Part shown: positions 36,826 to 45,920 of the stretch, piece after piece
How positions within the stretch are numbered: position 1 is the first letter of the stretch
How the letters are laid out: every line of letters starts with the position of its first letter
NCBI RefSeq assembly: GCF_001026905.1
Contig: NZ_LAQL01000007.1
Span: forward strand, 124,001 to 188,000
From: Kiloniella spongiae
Lineage (GTDB): Bacteria > Pseudomonadota > Alphaproteobacteria > Kiloniellales > Kiloniellaceae
Length of the DNA: 64,000 nt
Direction of reading: 5' to 3'
Position numbers and translations under genes: made by a program
The notes under the pieces: model-generated
Seen by the model: the letters and a program-made list of their open reading frames with translations, nothing else
Database searches by the model: none
What the model was told of the DNA's origin: nothing

Positions 36826-37281
36826 ATGATGCTACGTAACAGCTTGAATGATGCTCTCAAAGAAGCTATGCGCAACAAAGATAAGCAAGCGATATCAACG
36901 CTTAGGCTTATTCTGGCTGCTTTAAAAGACCGCGATATTGCGGCGCGCGGCGAGGGGAGTGATCCTATTGGTGAGGAAGCGGTTCTGGAAATGCTCCAGA
37001 AAATGATTCGCCAAAGAAGAGATTCGATTGAAATGTACGAGAAGGCTGGTCGTACAGAACTCGCAGAACGCGAACAGAGTGAGATTGAGATCATCGAAAA
37101 GTTTCTTCCGAAGCAAATGTCTTCTGAAGAAATCGAAAAGATTGTCGAAGATCTTATCGCAGAACTCGGGGCGGATTCCATTAAAGATATGGGAAAAGTC
37201 ATGGGTGCGCTCAAAGGTAAGTACGCAGGTACAATGGATTTTGGTAAAGCCAGTGGTGTCGTAAAAGCCAAACTGGTTTAA
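36826..37281 (+). CDS. GatB/YqeY domain-containing protein
   Basis: A 151-residue helical protein of the YqeY family, related to the tail of the GatB amidotransferase subunit (MRNKDKQAISTLRLILAALK; EIEIIEKFLPKQMSSEEIEK; GKVMGALKGKYAGTMDFGKA). It is thought to bind tRNA or assist amidation; its precise role is not established. It is located, as in many proteobacteria, just upstream of dnaG and rpoD, and is followed by its own terminator. Two ATGs in tandem make the start uncertain by one codon. Confidence 0.92.
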   Translation: MMLRNSLNDALKEAMRNKDKQAISTLRLILAALKDRDIAARGEGSDPIGEEAVLEMLQKMIRQRRDSIEMYEKAGRTELAEREQSEIEIIEKFLPKQMSSEEIEKIVEDLIAELGADSIKDMGKVMGALKGKYAGTMDFGKASGVVKAKLV

Positions 37282-37305
37282 ATCTGCCAAAAACGGATTA
37301 TATGT

Positions 37306-37346
37306 AAACAGAACTCATGGGATGCCTATGGGTTCTGTTTTCTTTT
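37306..37346 (+). terminator. Rho-independent terminator of yqeY
   Basis: AAACAGAACTCAT pairs with ATGGGTTCTGTTT (one wobble), followed by a T-rich tail. It lies 25 bases after the YqeY stop, so dnaG needs its own promoter or readthrough. Confidence 0.82.
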
Positions 37347-37408
37347 GCACTGCTGTGATAAGCTAACTTTCAGATCAAGGTACTGTTGGTTTGGGAACAC
37401 GCCCTTCA

Positions 37409-39397
37409 ATGTCATTCACGCCTGAGTTTTTAGATGAACTGCGCGCACGTGTGCCGGTTTCCGGTGTGGTTGGCCGTAAGGTCAAACTTATCAAGCGTGG
37501 TCGGGAATTCAGCGGCCTCTGCCCATTCCATAATGAAAAAAGCCCTTCATTTACTGTTAATGATGATAAGGGATTCTATCACTGCTTTGGCTGTGGTGCC
37601 CACGGCGATGTCATTACCTTTGTCACAGAGACAGAGGGCCTTTCTTTTCCCGAATCTGTTGAACGCCTTGCCGAACAAGCGGGCCTTCAAGTGCCAAAGG
37701 CAACGAAGGAAGAAGCCGAAAGATCTAAAAAACGTGCCAGCCTTTATGATGTGATGGAAGAAGTCGCCAAGTGGTTCGAAGAGCAACTGGCAGGTGATGC
37801 AGGTAAGGAGGCGCGTGACTATGTTAATCGTCGAGGATTAAGACCGGAAACCGTCAGTCGTTTTCGTTTGGGTTATTCCCCTAACCAGCGTGGCCTGATT
37901 CGCAAGGCTATGAACGCACGCGGGATTGATGACGAGCAACTGGTTGATGTCGGGGTGATCAAGCTCAGTGATGAAGATAAACGTAAAGATGGTAACGAAT
38001 ACTGGGATTATTTTATTCATCGTCTGATGTTCCCGATAACTGATCGTCGCGGCAGAATTATCGCATTTGGTGGGCGTGCACTTGGTGACAGTAAGGCTAA
38101 GTACCTGAACTCGCCGGATACGATCCTCTTCCACAAAGGTAAGGTACTCTATAATTTGGCAAGTGCGCGGCAGGCTGCTCATGACCTGGGCGAGGTCGTT
38201 GTTACCGAAGGGTACATGGATGTCATCGCCCTATCACAAGCTGGTTTTCCATCGGCTGTTGCGCCATTGGGGACGGCGGTAACCGAAGACCAGATACAGG
38301 AACTCTGGCGTATGGTGCCGGAACCAGTGTTATGTCTTGATGGTGATACTGCCGGTATTCGGGCAGCGAACAGAGTGGTTGAACGGGCTTTGCCTATCAT
38401 TCAGCCGGGTAAATCGCTTAGCTTTGCGACATTGCCGGAAGGAGAAGATCCGGATAGCCTTATTCAGACACAAGGTCCTGCCCAGATGCGGGAAGTTCTG
38501 CGCACGGCAAAACCCTTGTCAGAAATGCTGTGGCGGAAAACGACCATGGGCGTGGATATCGAAACGCCTGAAAGGCGTGCTGCTTTGAAGGCGGAACTGC
38601 GCAGACAGTTCAGTGTTATTACCGATAAGGATTTGAAGTTCGAATATCAAAAGGAAATGTTTCGCCGCTTTGATGAACTAACGGGAGCAACCAACAAAGG
38701 TGCGACGCAATCTGCTGCTCAAGCTTATGGCGGGTCCAGTTATAATCAGGGCTCTGGTTATGGCGGAAATAACTATCAAGGTTATAACAAGCCCTTCAAA
38801 AAACAGGCCGGGCGGAAGAAGAATCGCAACAGCCAATGGGGGAAGAAGGATTCGTTTGAATTGGACCCGCGTATCCCCCGACCGAATTTACCCGCGAGAA
38901 AATTAGCGCAGCGACAGGAACAGCTTTTACTGGCGACGCTGATCAATCATCCCAATGTTTTGTCCAAACAGCTAGAGGATCTGGCGAGTTTGAAGCTTCC
39001 GAGTGACGAATATAACAGGGTGTTACAAGATCTCGTGGATGTTATTGTTCGAGACCCAGATCTTGACAGAGAGGCACTTAAATGCCAACTCTGCGATAAG
39101 GGATATTCTCGACTAATGGATGAACTCTTGAGTCCTGCTGTTATGGATCACGGAAAATTTGCGCGACCGGCAACGGACAGCTACGCAGCTGAGCACGGTG
39201 TGACGCATATAGCGGCTATGTTCCGCGAGAAACAGGCAGAACAGGAAAAAGGTGTTCACAGTCGCGAATTTGCGGCGAATATGGATGAAACGGGATTGAC
39301 TCAGCTAGAGGCGCACAAGCAACTCCGGCAAGAGACATCCGGTATAGCTATTGATTTGGATAGTTATGACCCGGATGCCTATGAAGACAGTCACTAA
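37409..39397 (+). CDS. dnaG: DNA primase
   Basis: A 662-residue primase that makes RNA primers for replication. It has an N-terminal CHC2 zinc finger (CPFHNEKSPSF and FYHCFGCG), a TOPRIM catalytic core (VVTEGYMDVIALSQAG with the glutamate; LCLDGDTAGIRAA with the DxD-type pair), a glycine/asparagine/tyrosine-rich linker (about residues 425-465) and a C-terminal DnaB-interaction domain. The ATG at 37409 gives the canonical SFTPEFLDELRARV beginning and is preferred over an upstream TTG. Followed by rpoD, as in the macromolecular synthesis operon. Confidence 0.96.
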   Translation: MSFTPEFLDELRARVPVSGVVGRKVKLIKRGREFSGLCPFHNEKSPSFTVNDDKGFYHCFGCGAHGDVITFVTETEGLSFPESVERLAEQAGLQVPKATKEEAERSKKRASLYDVMEEVAKWFEEQLAGDAGKEARDYVNRRGLRPETVSRFRLGYSPNQRGLIRKAMNARGIDDEQLVDVGVIKLSDEDKRKDGNEYWDYFIHRLMFPITDRRGRIIAFGGRALGDSKAKYLNSPDTILFHKGKVLYNLASARQAAHDLGEVVVTEGYMDVIALSQAGFPSAVAPLGTAVTEDQIQELWRMVPEPVLCLDGDTAGIRAANRVVERALPIIQPGKSLSFATLPEGEDPDSLIQTQGPAQMREVLRTAKPLSEMLWRKTTMGVDIETPERRAALKAELRRQFSVITDKDLKFEYQKEMFRRFDELTGATNKGATQSAAQAYGGSSYNQGSGYGGNNYQGYNKPFKKQAGRKKNRNSQWGKKDSFELDPRIPRPNLPARKLAQRQEQLLLATLINHPNVLSKQLEDLASLKLPSDEYNRVLQDLVDVIVRDPDLDREALKCQLCDKGYSRLMDELLSPAVMDHGKFARPATDSYAAEHGVTHIAAMFREKQAEQEKGVHSREFAANMDETGLTQLEAHKQLRQETSGIAIDLDSYDPDAYEDSH

Positions 39398-39472
39398 GCG
39401 TTACGAGAGAGCACGTTGGCTAATTATCGAATCGGCTAGCGTGCTAAATTGCTATTTGGGGTACAAGGTTAT

Positions 39473-41491
39473 ATGGCGACCAAGGCGACCGAAACCGCTG
39501 AAAAAAGCACGGAAAATCGGGAAGAAACTTCCGACGGACCTCTAATGGATATTACATCCGCGACCGTCAAAAAGATGATCGCGAAGGCAAAAGAAGTTGG
39601 CTATGTCACATATGACGAGCTCAACAAGGTTTTGCCATCTGATGAGATGTCATCCGAGCAGATCGAAGACATCATGGCCCTTCTTTCCGAGATGGGTATC
39701 AATGTTGTCGAAAATGAAGAAGCAGACGAAGCCGTTGATGAAGAAGCGAAGCCTGACGAAGTTGTTGTCGGTAACGTAAAGGAAGAGGACGCCGGACGTA
39801 CCGATGATCCTGTCCGTATGTATCTTCGTGAAATGGGCACGGTTGAATTGCTGTCTCGTGAAGGCGAGATTGCGATTGCAAAGCGTATCGAAGCTGGCCG
39901 GGATAAAATGATCGGCGGTATTTGCGAAAGTCCGCTGACAATTCGTTCATTGCTACACTGGCGCGAAGGCCTGATCCAAGGCGATCTTCTGCTTAGAGAC
40001 ATTATTGATCTGGATGCCACCTATGGCGGCGGACCAAACGACGATGATATCGCGTTTGAAGAATCCGGCGCGGGTGACAAAGCGGATGTCGAAGATGAAA
40101 TCGTTAGTCAGCCTGGCGAAAAAGTTGCTGACGACGATGATGAAGACAAACCTGCACCTGCAGAAGGTGAGGCGGCGTCTGCAGAAGGTGGTGACGACGA
40201 TGATGATGACGCAGAAGAGAACAATATGTCTCTTGCTGCCATGGAAGAAGCCTTGCTGCCACAGGTTCTCGAGATGCTCGAAAGCATTGCGGGTCATCAA
40301 CAGAAACTGAGCAAAGTTCAGGAAAAGCGCCTGACATCCTTGCTTGCCGGTGACAAAGTCCCGGATGCTGTAGAGAAAAAATACAGCAAAATGAAGCAGG
40401 AAATGATCGAGCTTATGGAAGGGGTTCACTTTAACTCCAACCGTCTTGAACAGCTTATGGATCAGCTTTACGGTCTCAACAAAAACCTGATGTCTCAAGA
40501 AGGTAAACTTCTGCGTCTGGCTGAAAAATCAGGTGTTGCGCGTCAGGAATTTCTCGATACCTATTTCGGTAGTGAGCTTCACCCGAACTGGCTCGAAGAA
40601 ATCAAAAGTTACAAAGGCAAGGGTTGGGACAAATTCGCGGAACGCTATTCCGAGGATATTACCAAAATCCGTGGCAGCATTTCCAAGGTTGCCGATGATG
40701 TTGGTTTGCCAATTCCTGAATTCCGTAAGACTGTTAAAGTCGTGCAGACCAGTGAAAAAGAAGCCAGTCGCGCCAAGACCGAAATGGTCGAAGCCAACCT
40801 GCGTCTTGTGATCTCTATTGCCAAGAAGTACACGAACCGTGGCCTTCAGTTCCTGGATCTTATTCAGGAAGGTAACATTGGTTTGATGAAGGCGGTGGAC
40901 AAGTTTGAATACCGTCGCGGTTACAAGTTCTCGACTTACGCGACTTGGTGGATCCGTCAGGCCATTACCCGCTCTATCGCGGATCAGGCCCGGACAATCC
41001 GTATTCCGGTTCACATGATTGAAACCATCAACAAGCTGGTTCGTACCAGCCGTCAGATGCTTCATGAAATTGGCCGCGAGCCACAGCCGGAAGAATTGGC
41101 CGAACGTTTGGGCATGCCGCTTGAAAAAGTGCGCAAGGTCCTGAAAATTGCCAAGGAACCTATTTCACTTGAAACCCCGATCGGGGACGAGGAAGACAGC
41201 CATCTCGGTGATTTCATCGAAGATAAAAATGCTGTTATTCCGCTTGATTCTGCGATCCAGTCAAATCTGCGCGAAACCACAACCCGTGTTCTCGCCAGCT
41301 TGACCCCGCGTGAAGAGCGTGTGCTTCGCATGCGCTTTGGTATCGGTATGAACACCGACCATACGCTGGAAGAAGTTGGTCAGCAGTTCTCGGTAACACG
41401 TGAGCGTATTCGTCAGATCGAAGCGAAAGCACTGCGTAAGCTCAAGCATCCAAGTCGTTCGCGCAAGTTGCGCAGCTTCCTGGATACTTGA
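39473..41491 (+). CDS. rpoD: Primary sigma factor RpoD (sigma-70)
   Basis: A 672-residue housekeeping sigma factor. Region 1.1 (about 20-80) is followed by region 1.2 ([20 protein letters not shown]). A non-conserved region contains a very acidic stretch around residues 215-250 ([14 protein letters not shown]). The core regions 2.1-2.4 ([40 protein letters not shown]), region 3, and region 4.2 ([20 protein letters not shown]) follow. It directs transcription of most genes in growing cells. The ATG at 39473 is preferred, with AAGG just upstream; the open frame extends eight codons to a TTG. Confidence 0.97.
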   Translation: MATKATETAEKSTENREETSDGPLMDITSATVKKMIAKAKEVGYVTYDELNKVLPSDEMSSEQIEDIMALLSEMGINVVENEEADEAVDEEAKPDEVVVGNVKEEDAGRTDDPVRMYLREMGTVELLSREGEIAIAKRIEAGRDKMIGGICESPLTIRSLLHWREGLIQGDLLLRDIIDLDATYGGGPNDDDIAFEESGAGDKADVEDEIVSQPGEKVADDDDEDKPAPAEGEAASAEGGDDDDDDAEENNMSLAAMEEALLPQVLEMLESIAGHQQKLSKVQEKRLTSLLAGDKVPDAVEKKYSKMKQEMIELMEGVHFNSNRLEQLMDQLYGLNKNLMSQEGKLLRLAEKSGVARQEFLDTYFGSELHPNWLEEIKSYKGKGWDKFAERYSEDITKIRGSISKVADDVGLPIPEFRKTVKVVQTSEKEASRAKTEMVEANLRLVISIAKKYTNRGLQFLDLIQEGNIGLMKAVDKFEYRRGYKFSTYATWWIRQAITRSIADQARTIRIPVHMIETINKLVRTSRQMLHEIGREPQPEELAERLGMPLEKVRKVLKIAKEPISLETPIGDEEDSHLGDFIEDKNAVIPLDSAIQSNLRETTTRVLASLTPREERVLRMRFGIGMNTDHTLEEVGQQFSVTRERIRQIEAKALRKLKHPSRSRKLRSFLDT

Positions 41492-41523
41492 TTACGGCGT
41501 AAAAGTATTACTGGGCCCTGAAG

Positions 41524-42006
41524 ATGGCAGAAAATTCACTTCGGGAATCAGATGAAAAGCTAGAGGCGTTCTGGAAAAACTGTTGGGACTATATCCCGAC
41601 AGAAGACCGGAACGCCTCTTTTTCGTCATGGTTCTTTGGTGATAGCCCTGAGTTGGCCGACGATCTTCTGGCTCTTGTTATGAAAGGTCAGAAAACGGCA
41701 ACCTGTGGTGCGTTGTTTGATTACGAGCACGATAAGGAAGATCCCCCCGAAGAGGGGAGTTATCATATTCTCACCGATTTTGCGGGAAAGCCACGCTGCT
41801 TGATCCAGATGACATCGGTATCATTCGCTGCCTACAAGGACGTTACAGAAGATTTTGCGCTGGCAGAGGGAGAGGGAAGCTATCAGGAGTGGCAGCAAGT
41901 TCATGAGGAGTTTTTTACACGCCGTGCTGAAGTAACTGGAAACAGCTTTACGGCTGACACTTTGTTGGTGCTAGAGCGTTTCAAGCTGATCTATCCAATA
42001 AAATAA
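41524..42006 (+). CDS. ASCH-domain protein
   Basis: A 160-residue protein of the ASCH superfamily, a PUA-like beta-barrel fold often linked to RNA binding; some bacterial members have ribonuclease or amidohydrolase activity. Recognisable parts are FGDSPELADDLLALVMKGQK (the helix with the GxKxxT-like GQKTATC turn) and the FAGKPRCLIQMTSVSF strands. Typical length. Located 32 bases after rpoD on the same strand, so readthrough from rpoD is possible. Confidence 0.8.
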   Translation: MAENSLRESDEKLEAFWKNCWDYIPTEDRNASFSSWFFGDSPELADDLLALVMKGQKTATCGALFDYEHDKEDPPEEGSYHILTDFAGKPRCLIQMTSVSFAAYKDVTEDFALAEGEGSYQEWQQVHEEFFTRRAEVTGNSFTADTLLVLERFKLIYPIK

Positions 42007-42139
42007 TACCAATAAATATTATAGTTTCATTTGATACTTTTTCTGTGCAGAGTACAGAACCAGAAAGAAAGTTAAAAAAAACGTGCCATGACGTCCGCGT
42101 TAAGACGGACAGGATGTGACGGACAATAGGGAGGTAAAG

Positions 42140-43054
42140 ATGGATATCACACTTTTGGGGACGGGCTGCCCGGCGGTTCACACGGAACGCTATGGGGCGG
42201 GACAATTAATCCGTCATTCTGGCGTGGATGGTGATACTGAAATCCTGATCGACTGTGGTTCCGGTGTGACGCAGCGTCTCGTCGGCACAGGATCATCAGG
42301 GGCCAAGCTGGATGCTATTTTACTTACCCATCTACACTCTGATCATGTGATTGATATCTATCAGGTTATCGTCTCTGCCTGGCATCAAGGCCGGACAACG
42401 CCGCAACGGATTTATGGCCCCACGGGAACACGCAAGTTTGTTGAGGGCTTGATGGCGGTCTGGAAAGAAGAACTGGACCTGCGCATCGCACACGAAAAGC
42501 GCCCTTCCACAGCGGCTCTGGAACTGGATATTACCGAAATCAAAGCGGGCGAACGCCTACAGTTTGGCGAAGTGACTGTTGATGTTGTCGCGGTGGATCA
42601 CCAGCCGATTGACCCGGCCTTTGGCTTTGTCTTTGCAGCGCCAAAGGACGCTGGAAAGGATAAGGGAAGGGCAGCGACCAAGATCGCGCTGTCTGGCGAT
42701 ACCACCTATTGCCCGGCCTTGATTGAAGCAGCCAAGGGTGTTGATCTCTTGGTACACGAGGTTTTTGTCCACCGGGAAATGCACGTGGTTGAGGGAGTTC
42801 GATCCGCCGAAACCATTGCTGCCGTTGCGGGCTATCATACTCTGTCAGACGAAGTGGGGAAGGTGGCAAGCGAAGCAGGCGTTGGATGCCTGCTCCTGAC
42901 CCATATCGTTCCGCCAAACAGCAACCGCGATGACCTGCTTGCCGAAGTTCAGAAATCATTCGATGGCCCTGTACTGGTCGGCGAAGACCTGATGCGGGTT
43001 GATCCGGTCAGTAAATCCGTCTCCTACGGTGCGGCACGACTTTCCTATGCCTGA
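42140..43054 (+). CDS. MBL-fold metallo-hydrolase (RNase Z / arylsulfatase-like)
   Basis: A 304-residue metallo-beta-lactamase fold enzyme. The zinc motif is THLHSDHVID (HxHxDH), with further ligands in LSGDTTYCP (Asp), VHEVF and LTHIVPP (His). It begins with DITLLGTGCP, typical of the RNase Z/AtsA-like branch. No tRNA-binding exosite arm of canonical RNase Z can be assigned with certainty, so the substrate is open. The ATG at 42140 is chosen because GGGAGG lies six bases upstream; an in-frame GTG at 42116 lacks this. Located upstream of the tRNA gene. Confidence 0.86.
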   Translation: MDITLLGTGCPAVHTERYGAGQLIRHSGVDGDTEILIDCGSGVTQRLVGTGSSGAKLDAILLTHLHSDHVIDIYQVIVSAWHQGRTTPQRIYGPTGTRKFVEGLMAVWKEELDLRIAHEKRPSTAALELDITEIKAGERLQFGEVTVDVVAVDHQPIDPAFGFVFAAPKDAGKDKGRAATKIALSGDTTYCPALIEAAKGVDLLVHEVFVHREMHVVEGVRSAETIAAVAGYHTLSDEVGKVASEAGVGCLLLTHIVPPNSNRDDLLAEVQKSFDGPVLVGEDLMRVDPVSKSVSYGAARLSYA

Positions 43055-43209
43055 TACACTGCGTGTACTATTTGGTTTATGAGCGTGTATGATGCAAAGC
43101 GTGATATCCATCGCCTGTCATTGGGCTCAATATTTGATGGGTAAAATTATCAAGTCGAAAATTTTTATAATTCTGTTATAGAATCGAACATTTAACACTT
43201 GAAGATTCC

Positions 43210-43235
43210 GAGCGCCTGAGCAACATTAGGCGCTC
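43210..43235. other. Hairpin just upstream of tRNA gene
   Basis: GAGCGCCT and AGGCGCTC, perfect 8-base arms with a 10-base loop, end four bases before the tRNA. No U-run follows. It may be a structured leader of the tRNA precursor or an upstream transcript end. Confidence 0.45.
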
Positions 43236-43239
43236 AAGT

Positions 43240-43316
43240 GGGCCTGTAGTTCAGTTGGTTAGAACCCTCCGCTCATAACGGAGATGTCGCAGGTTCAAGT
43301 CCTGCCGGGCCCACCA
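43240..43316 (+). tRNA. tRNA with CAU anticodon, probably tRNA-Ile2
   Basis: A 77-base cloverleaf with encoded CCA. The acceptor GGGCCTG pairs with CGGGCCC, the D-stem is GTTC/GAAC, the anticodon stem is CTCCG/CGGAG with loop CTCATAA (anticodon CAT at 43274-43276), and the T-arm is GCAGG-TTCAAGT-CCTGC. A CAU anticodon can mean initiator Met, elongator Met or lysidine-modified Ile2. C4-G69 and C5-G68 in the acceptor are the pairs TilS uses to recognise tRNA-Ile2, and G1-C72 excludes the usual initiator mismatch. I therefore favour Ile2; automatic pipelines may label it Met. Confidence 0.95.
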
Positions 43317-43338
43317 ATTTCTTGTAATTGGTTTTTGT

Positions 43339-43752
43339 TCATGTCACCAACTTGAACGACCAACTTTTAGCACTGCATTCAAAAGTACTATCTCGAAAAT
43401 AAAATAAGAAATTATCTAAAGTAGTATCCTTTTGAGCGTGATGTTGCCATGGTGTCGCATTTTCTTGTTCTTTAAAGTTTCTCTGCACAAGGTAAAACTC
43501 CCCCCAACTAGGAGCTAATTTGCTAAAGCGACATTCTCCTTTGTACCATGCCTCATCGTTAATATCTGTGAATCGAAAGCGTGAACAATTTGAAAATTCT
43601 ATACAACCTTTATCTCCCTCGTTGTAATTTTCGAACTGATACGGGTTTAGGAAAAAATGAAGCTCTAAATTAGATTTTATCAGCTTTACCTGAGGGATTG
43701 GAGTGTTAGGTTCTGCATTCCAACCTTGGTTTAGTTTTACAAATTCGGTCAT
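43339..43752 (-). CDS. Hypothetical protein beside tRNA
   Basis: A 137-residue protein I do not recognise. It has many aromatic residues and alternating strand-like segments (LKLIKSNLELHFFLNP-like start, GEFYLVQRNF, FLFYFRDSTF), which suggests a compact beta-rich cytoplasmic fold. No signal peptide, no transmembrane segment. Its AT-rich codon use differs from neighbours such as the MBL gene. It begins 23 bases beyond the tRNA 3' end, on the opposite strand, and follows a methyltransferase gene. Small acidic-aromatic proteins in such islands can be immunity proteins, but nothing here proves that. Confidence 0.65.
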   Translation of the reverse strand: MTEFVKLNQGWNAEPNTPIPQVKLIKSNLELHFFLNPYQFENYNEGDKGCIEFSNCSRFRFTDINDEAWYKGECRFSKLAPSWGEFYLVQRNFKEQENATPWQHHAQKDTTLDNFLFYFRDSTFECSAKSWSFKLVT

Positions 43753-43842
43753 TTATTTCCAAGCCAAAATAAAAATTGAACTGCTGTTTTCTGGTTTCCT
43801 TGATTGGAAGATTTCATATTGATCGTATTATTGTTCAGAGGT

Positions 43843-44484
43843 TTAGCTCGCTTTCTTTGCTGCAACAAAATAACTCGTTGCTCCGTAGTATATATTTTCA
43901 GTTTCAATTGTTTGAAAATTCCCGTTTTCAATCATGTCGTTCACCTCTGAACTTTTAAATCTTCTTATAGATATGGGAACTATTCCAGTTTTGGATAATA
44001 TTCGGAATAGGAAAATTTGGATGCTAACCAAAAAAGACATCTTTTCCTGCAAACAGGGTGTTGCTGAAATAAATAATCCTTCAGGCTTTAGTAGCTCATG
44101 TATTCTAACCATAATATCCTGAGGATTGGGGACGGTATGAAGCATATTGAAAGCCAGAACGACATCAAATGACTCTTTTTTATATTTTTCGTCAAATATA
44201 GTTGTTTTTAAGAAATTTACATTCTCTACTTTGTTTGCAACGCTTTTATTTTTCGCGATTTCAATCATTTTTGAGGATATATCAATAGCGTGAATTTCTT
44301 TTACCTGATTGGCAAATTCGCAAGATTTTGTACCTGTGCCACATCCATAATCTAATACAATGTCCGTAGCATTTAGATATTTCTTGGTATTTTGACTTGT
44401 TTTGCTATGAATATGTTCAAAGCGATCTTCTGTCTTATCGTAGTTTTTCGAAGCCTTATCCCAAAATTCCTCTGATTGGCTCAT
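43843..44484 (-). CDS. Class I SAM-dependent methyltransferase
   Basis: A 213-residue methyltransferase. The SAM-binding motif I is VLDYGCGTGTKSCEFA, with the acidic motif II IHAIDISSKMIEIAKN and motif IV SFDVVLAFNMLHTVPN. The C-terminal third (LFISATPCLQEKMSF) shares pattern with the next gene's LTGIMRF segment, so the two are paralogues. Base composition is very AT-rich, unlike the second copy, which implies a separate origin or recent arrival. Substrate unknown; UbiE-like members act on small molecules. Confidence 0.86.
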   Translation of the reverse strand: MSQSEEFWDKASKNYDKTEDRFEHIHSKTSQNTKKYLNATDIVLDYGCGTGTKSCEFANQVKEIHAIDISSKMIEIAKNKSVANKVENVNFLKTTIFDEKYKKESFDVVLAFNMLHTVPNPQDIMVRIHELLKPEGLFISATPCLQEKMSFLVSIQIFLFRILSKTGIVPISIRRFKSSEVNDMIENGNFQTIETENIYYGATSYFVAAKKAS

Positions 44485-44607
44485 TGCTTTTTTCTTTCAT
44501 TTATCAAACCATAATTGCTGGATCATGTCGTAGGTGTGTATGCGCCTAGTCTTTACAATTTTCTTTGAAAACTCTCCACTTAAGTCGCTAATATAAATAA
44601 GAAATAT

Positions 44608-45261
44608 TTACGGTATCTTCCTCGCTACGATAAACACAGAATGGCTCTTTTGGGGCTCCCATGAACTGATGATTTTAAAGCCTGTATTGGCGATGCTTTT
44701 TTCCAGATGTTTGGTAGAGAAGAACTTTACCAGTGGCATAAATCCGAAAAGTCTTCCGATGGGCACTATTAATTGCAGGAATCTCATGATCCCGGTCAGG
44801 CAGACGGTGCTGCTGATGAAATAGCCGCCGGGTTTGAGCATTTTATGGATGTTGGCGATGGTGGCTTCTTTGTCTTCGAGTAAGTGGAGTACACTGTGGG
44901 TCATGATGATGTCATAGGACTGATCCGGGGCAATGAAAGTATCAATGGCTGCCTGAGCAAAGGTGACGTTTGTAACGTTCTGTTTCGCCGCTTTGTCTCT
45001 CGCGATTTCCAGCATCTTTTCCGAGATATCAACGGCGTGGATATGTTTTACAAAGGGCGCATGAATAAGCGCCGTTGTGCCAGTGCCACAGCCAAGTTCC
45101 AGAACTTCCATGTCAGGTGTGAAATAGCTTTGCGTGATCTCTAGCTTCTTTTCATAGGCGGCCTGATTGGAGACGGGAGATTTTGAATAACGATCGGCCA
45201 TTTTGTTCCAGAATTTCGCGGAGGGAGCTTCTGGTGATGATGTTCTTTCTGGTGTCGTCAT
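44608..45261 (-). CDS. Class I SAM-dependent methyltransferase (second paralogue)
   Basis: A 217-residue methyltransferase. Motif I is VLELGCGTGTTALIHA, motif II IHAVDISEKMLEIARD and motif IV SYDIIMTHSVLHLLED, followed by MLKPGGYFISSTVCL. The start at 45261 (ATG) is preferred over a GTG ten codons upstream. Same order and strand as the AT-rich copy downstream, from which it differs widely in sequence, so they are old paralogues rather than a fresh duplication. No neighbouring biosynthetic pathway shows the substrate. Confidence 0.87.
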   Translation of the reverse strand: MTTPERTSSPEAPSAKFWNKMADRYSKSPVSNQAAYEKKLEITQSYFTPDMEVLELGCGTGTTALIHAPFVKHIHAVDISEKMLEIARDKAAKQNVTNVTFAQAAIDTFIAPDQSYDIIMTHSVLHLLEDKEATIANIHKMLKPGGYFISSTVCLTGIMRFLQLIVPIGRLFGFMPLVKFFSTKHLEKSIANTGFKIISSWEPQKSHSVFIVARKIP

Positions 45262-45469
45262 GCCTGTTTCTCTGGTTGCTTTGTTAATCACATACTTAGC
45301 GACTGCTCTTTAACGAGACTCCTCAATGAGAGGATGCTCGTACTGTGGCTTCATTTTAATATTGAGTCAAATATATTTGACTCTGAGTATTATTTGTTTA
45401 ACATTATGTCGTAAATACAGGACACATTATGTGACAAAAATTAAACGAGATGGCAGGAAGATAACAACG

Positions 45470-45919
45470 ATGTCTCAACAGGAAAGAAGAGTGGGTGTTT
45501 CCCTGATAACCACGTTGATTATGTTTGGGGTATTTGGCTTTTATATGCTTGGCTTCTATCAGGACGGGGCGATGGACGGGTCGGATGGATATCGTTTGAT
45601 TGGGAAGAGCTTCTTTATTCTTGTGGGCGGGGGTATTGTGGTTAGCATTGTGGTGCATATCCTCTTTACCATTATTCATTCCATCGTGACCAAAGACTAT
45701 GAACCGATGATGAATGATGAGCGAGACAAGTTGTTCGACCTCAAGTCCATGCAAATCATTTTGTTGGTTTTCAGCTTTGGTTTTATGGTGTCTATGGGGG
45801 TGTTGGCGCTGGACGTTCTTGCGCCTGGTCTGGTTTTTCTGTTGATCATCTTTTTCATGTTTATTGCCAATGTCATAGGTGATGTGGTTAAGCTGTTCCT
45901 CTATCGCGGTGGCATTTGA
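45470..45919 (+). CDS. Four-helix membrane protein paired with XRE regulator
   Basis: A 149-residue membrane protein with four hydrophobic segments (about residues 9-27, 40-66, 88-110, 115-140). A cytoplasmic loop carries NDERDKLFDLKSMQ between the second and third. This loop (DERD plus a short helix) is the hallmark of small DUF2178-like proteins encoded with an XRE regulator. The ATG at 45470 follows AGGAAG and is preferred over the 48-codon upstream extension, which has no such support. The next gene starts one base after its stop. Confidence 0.72.
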   Translation: MSQQERRVGVSLITTLIMFGVFGFYMLGFYQDGAMDGSDGYRLIGKSFFILVGGGIVVSIVVHILFTIIHSIVTKDYEPMMNDERDKLFDLKSMQIILLVFSFGFMVSMGVLALDVLAPGLVFLLIIFFMFIANVIGDVVKLFLYRGGI

Positions 45920-45920
45920 T

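Noticed and set aside
36807-37271. Long minus-strand frame opposite the yqeY gene (154 codons)
   Set aside because: Serine- and isoleucine-rich shadow of a well-supported gene on the plus strand; no family motif.
39953-40498. 181-codon minus-strand frame in rpoD, Phe/Val-rich
   Set aside because: Results from the acidic GAA/GAT-rich sigma-factor insert read in reverse (TTC/ATC codons).
40529-41065. 178-codon minus-strand frame inside rpoD
   Set aside because: Antisense shadow of conserved sigma-factor regions 2-3; no coding signal of its own.
43240-43316. tRNA gene as an active attachment site of a mobile island
   Set aside because: No integrase in the window and no copy of the tRNA 3' end found downstream to about 46 kb; kept only as a weak relic hypothesis.
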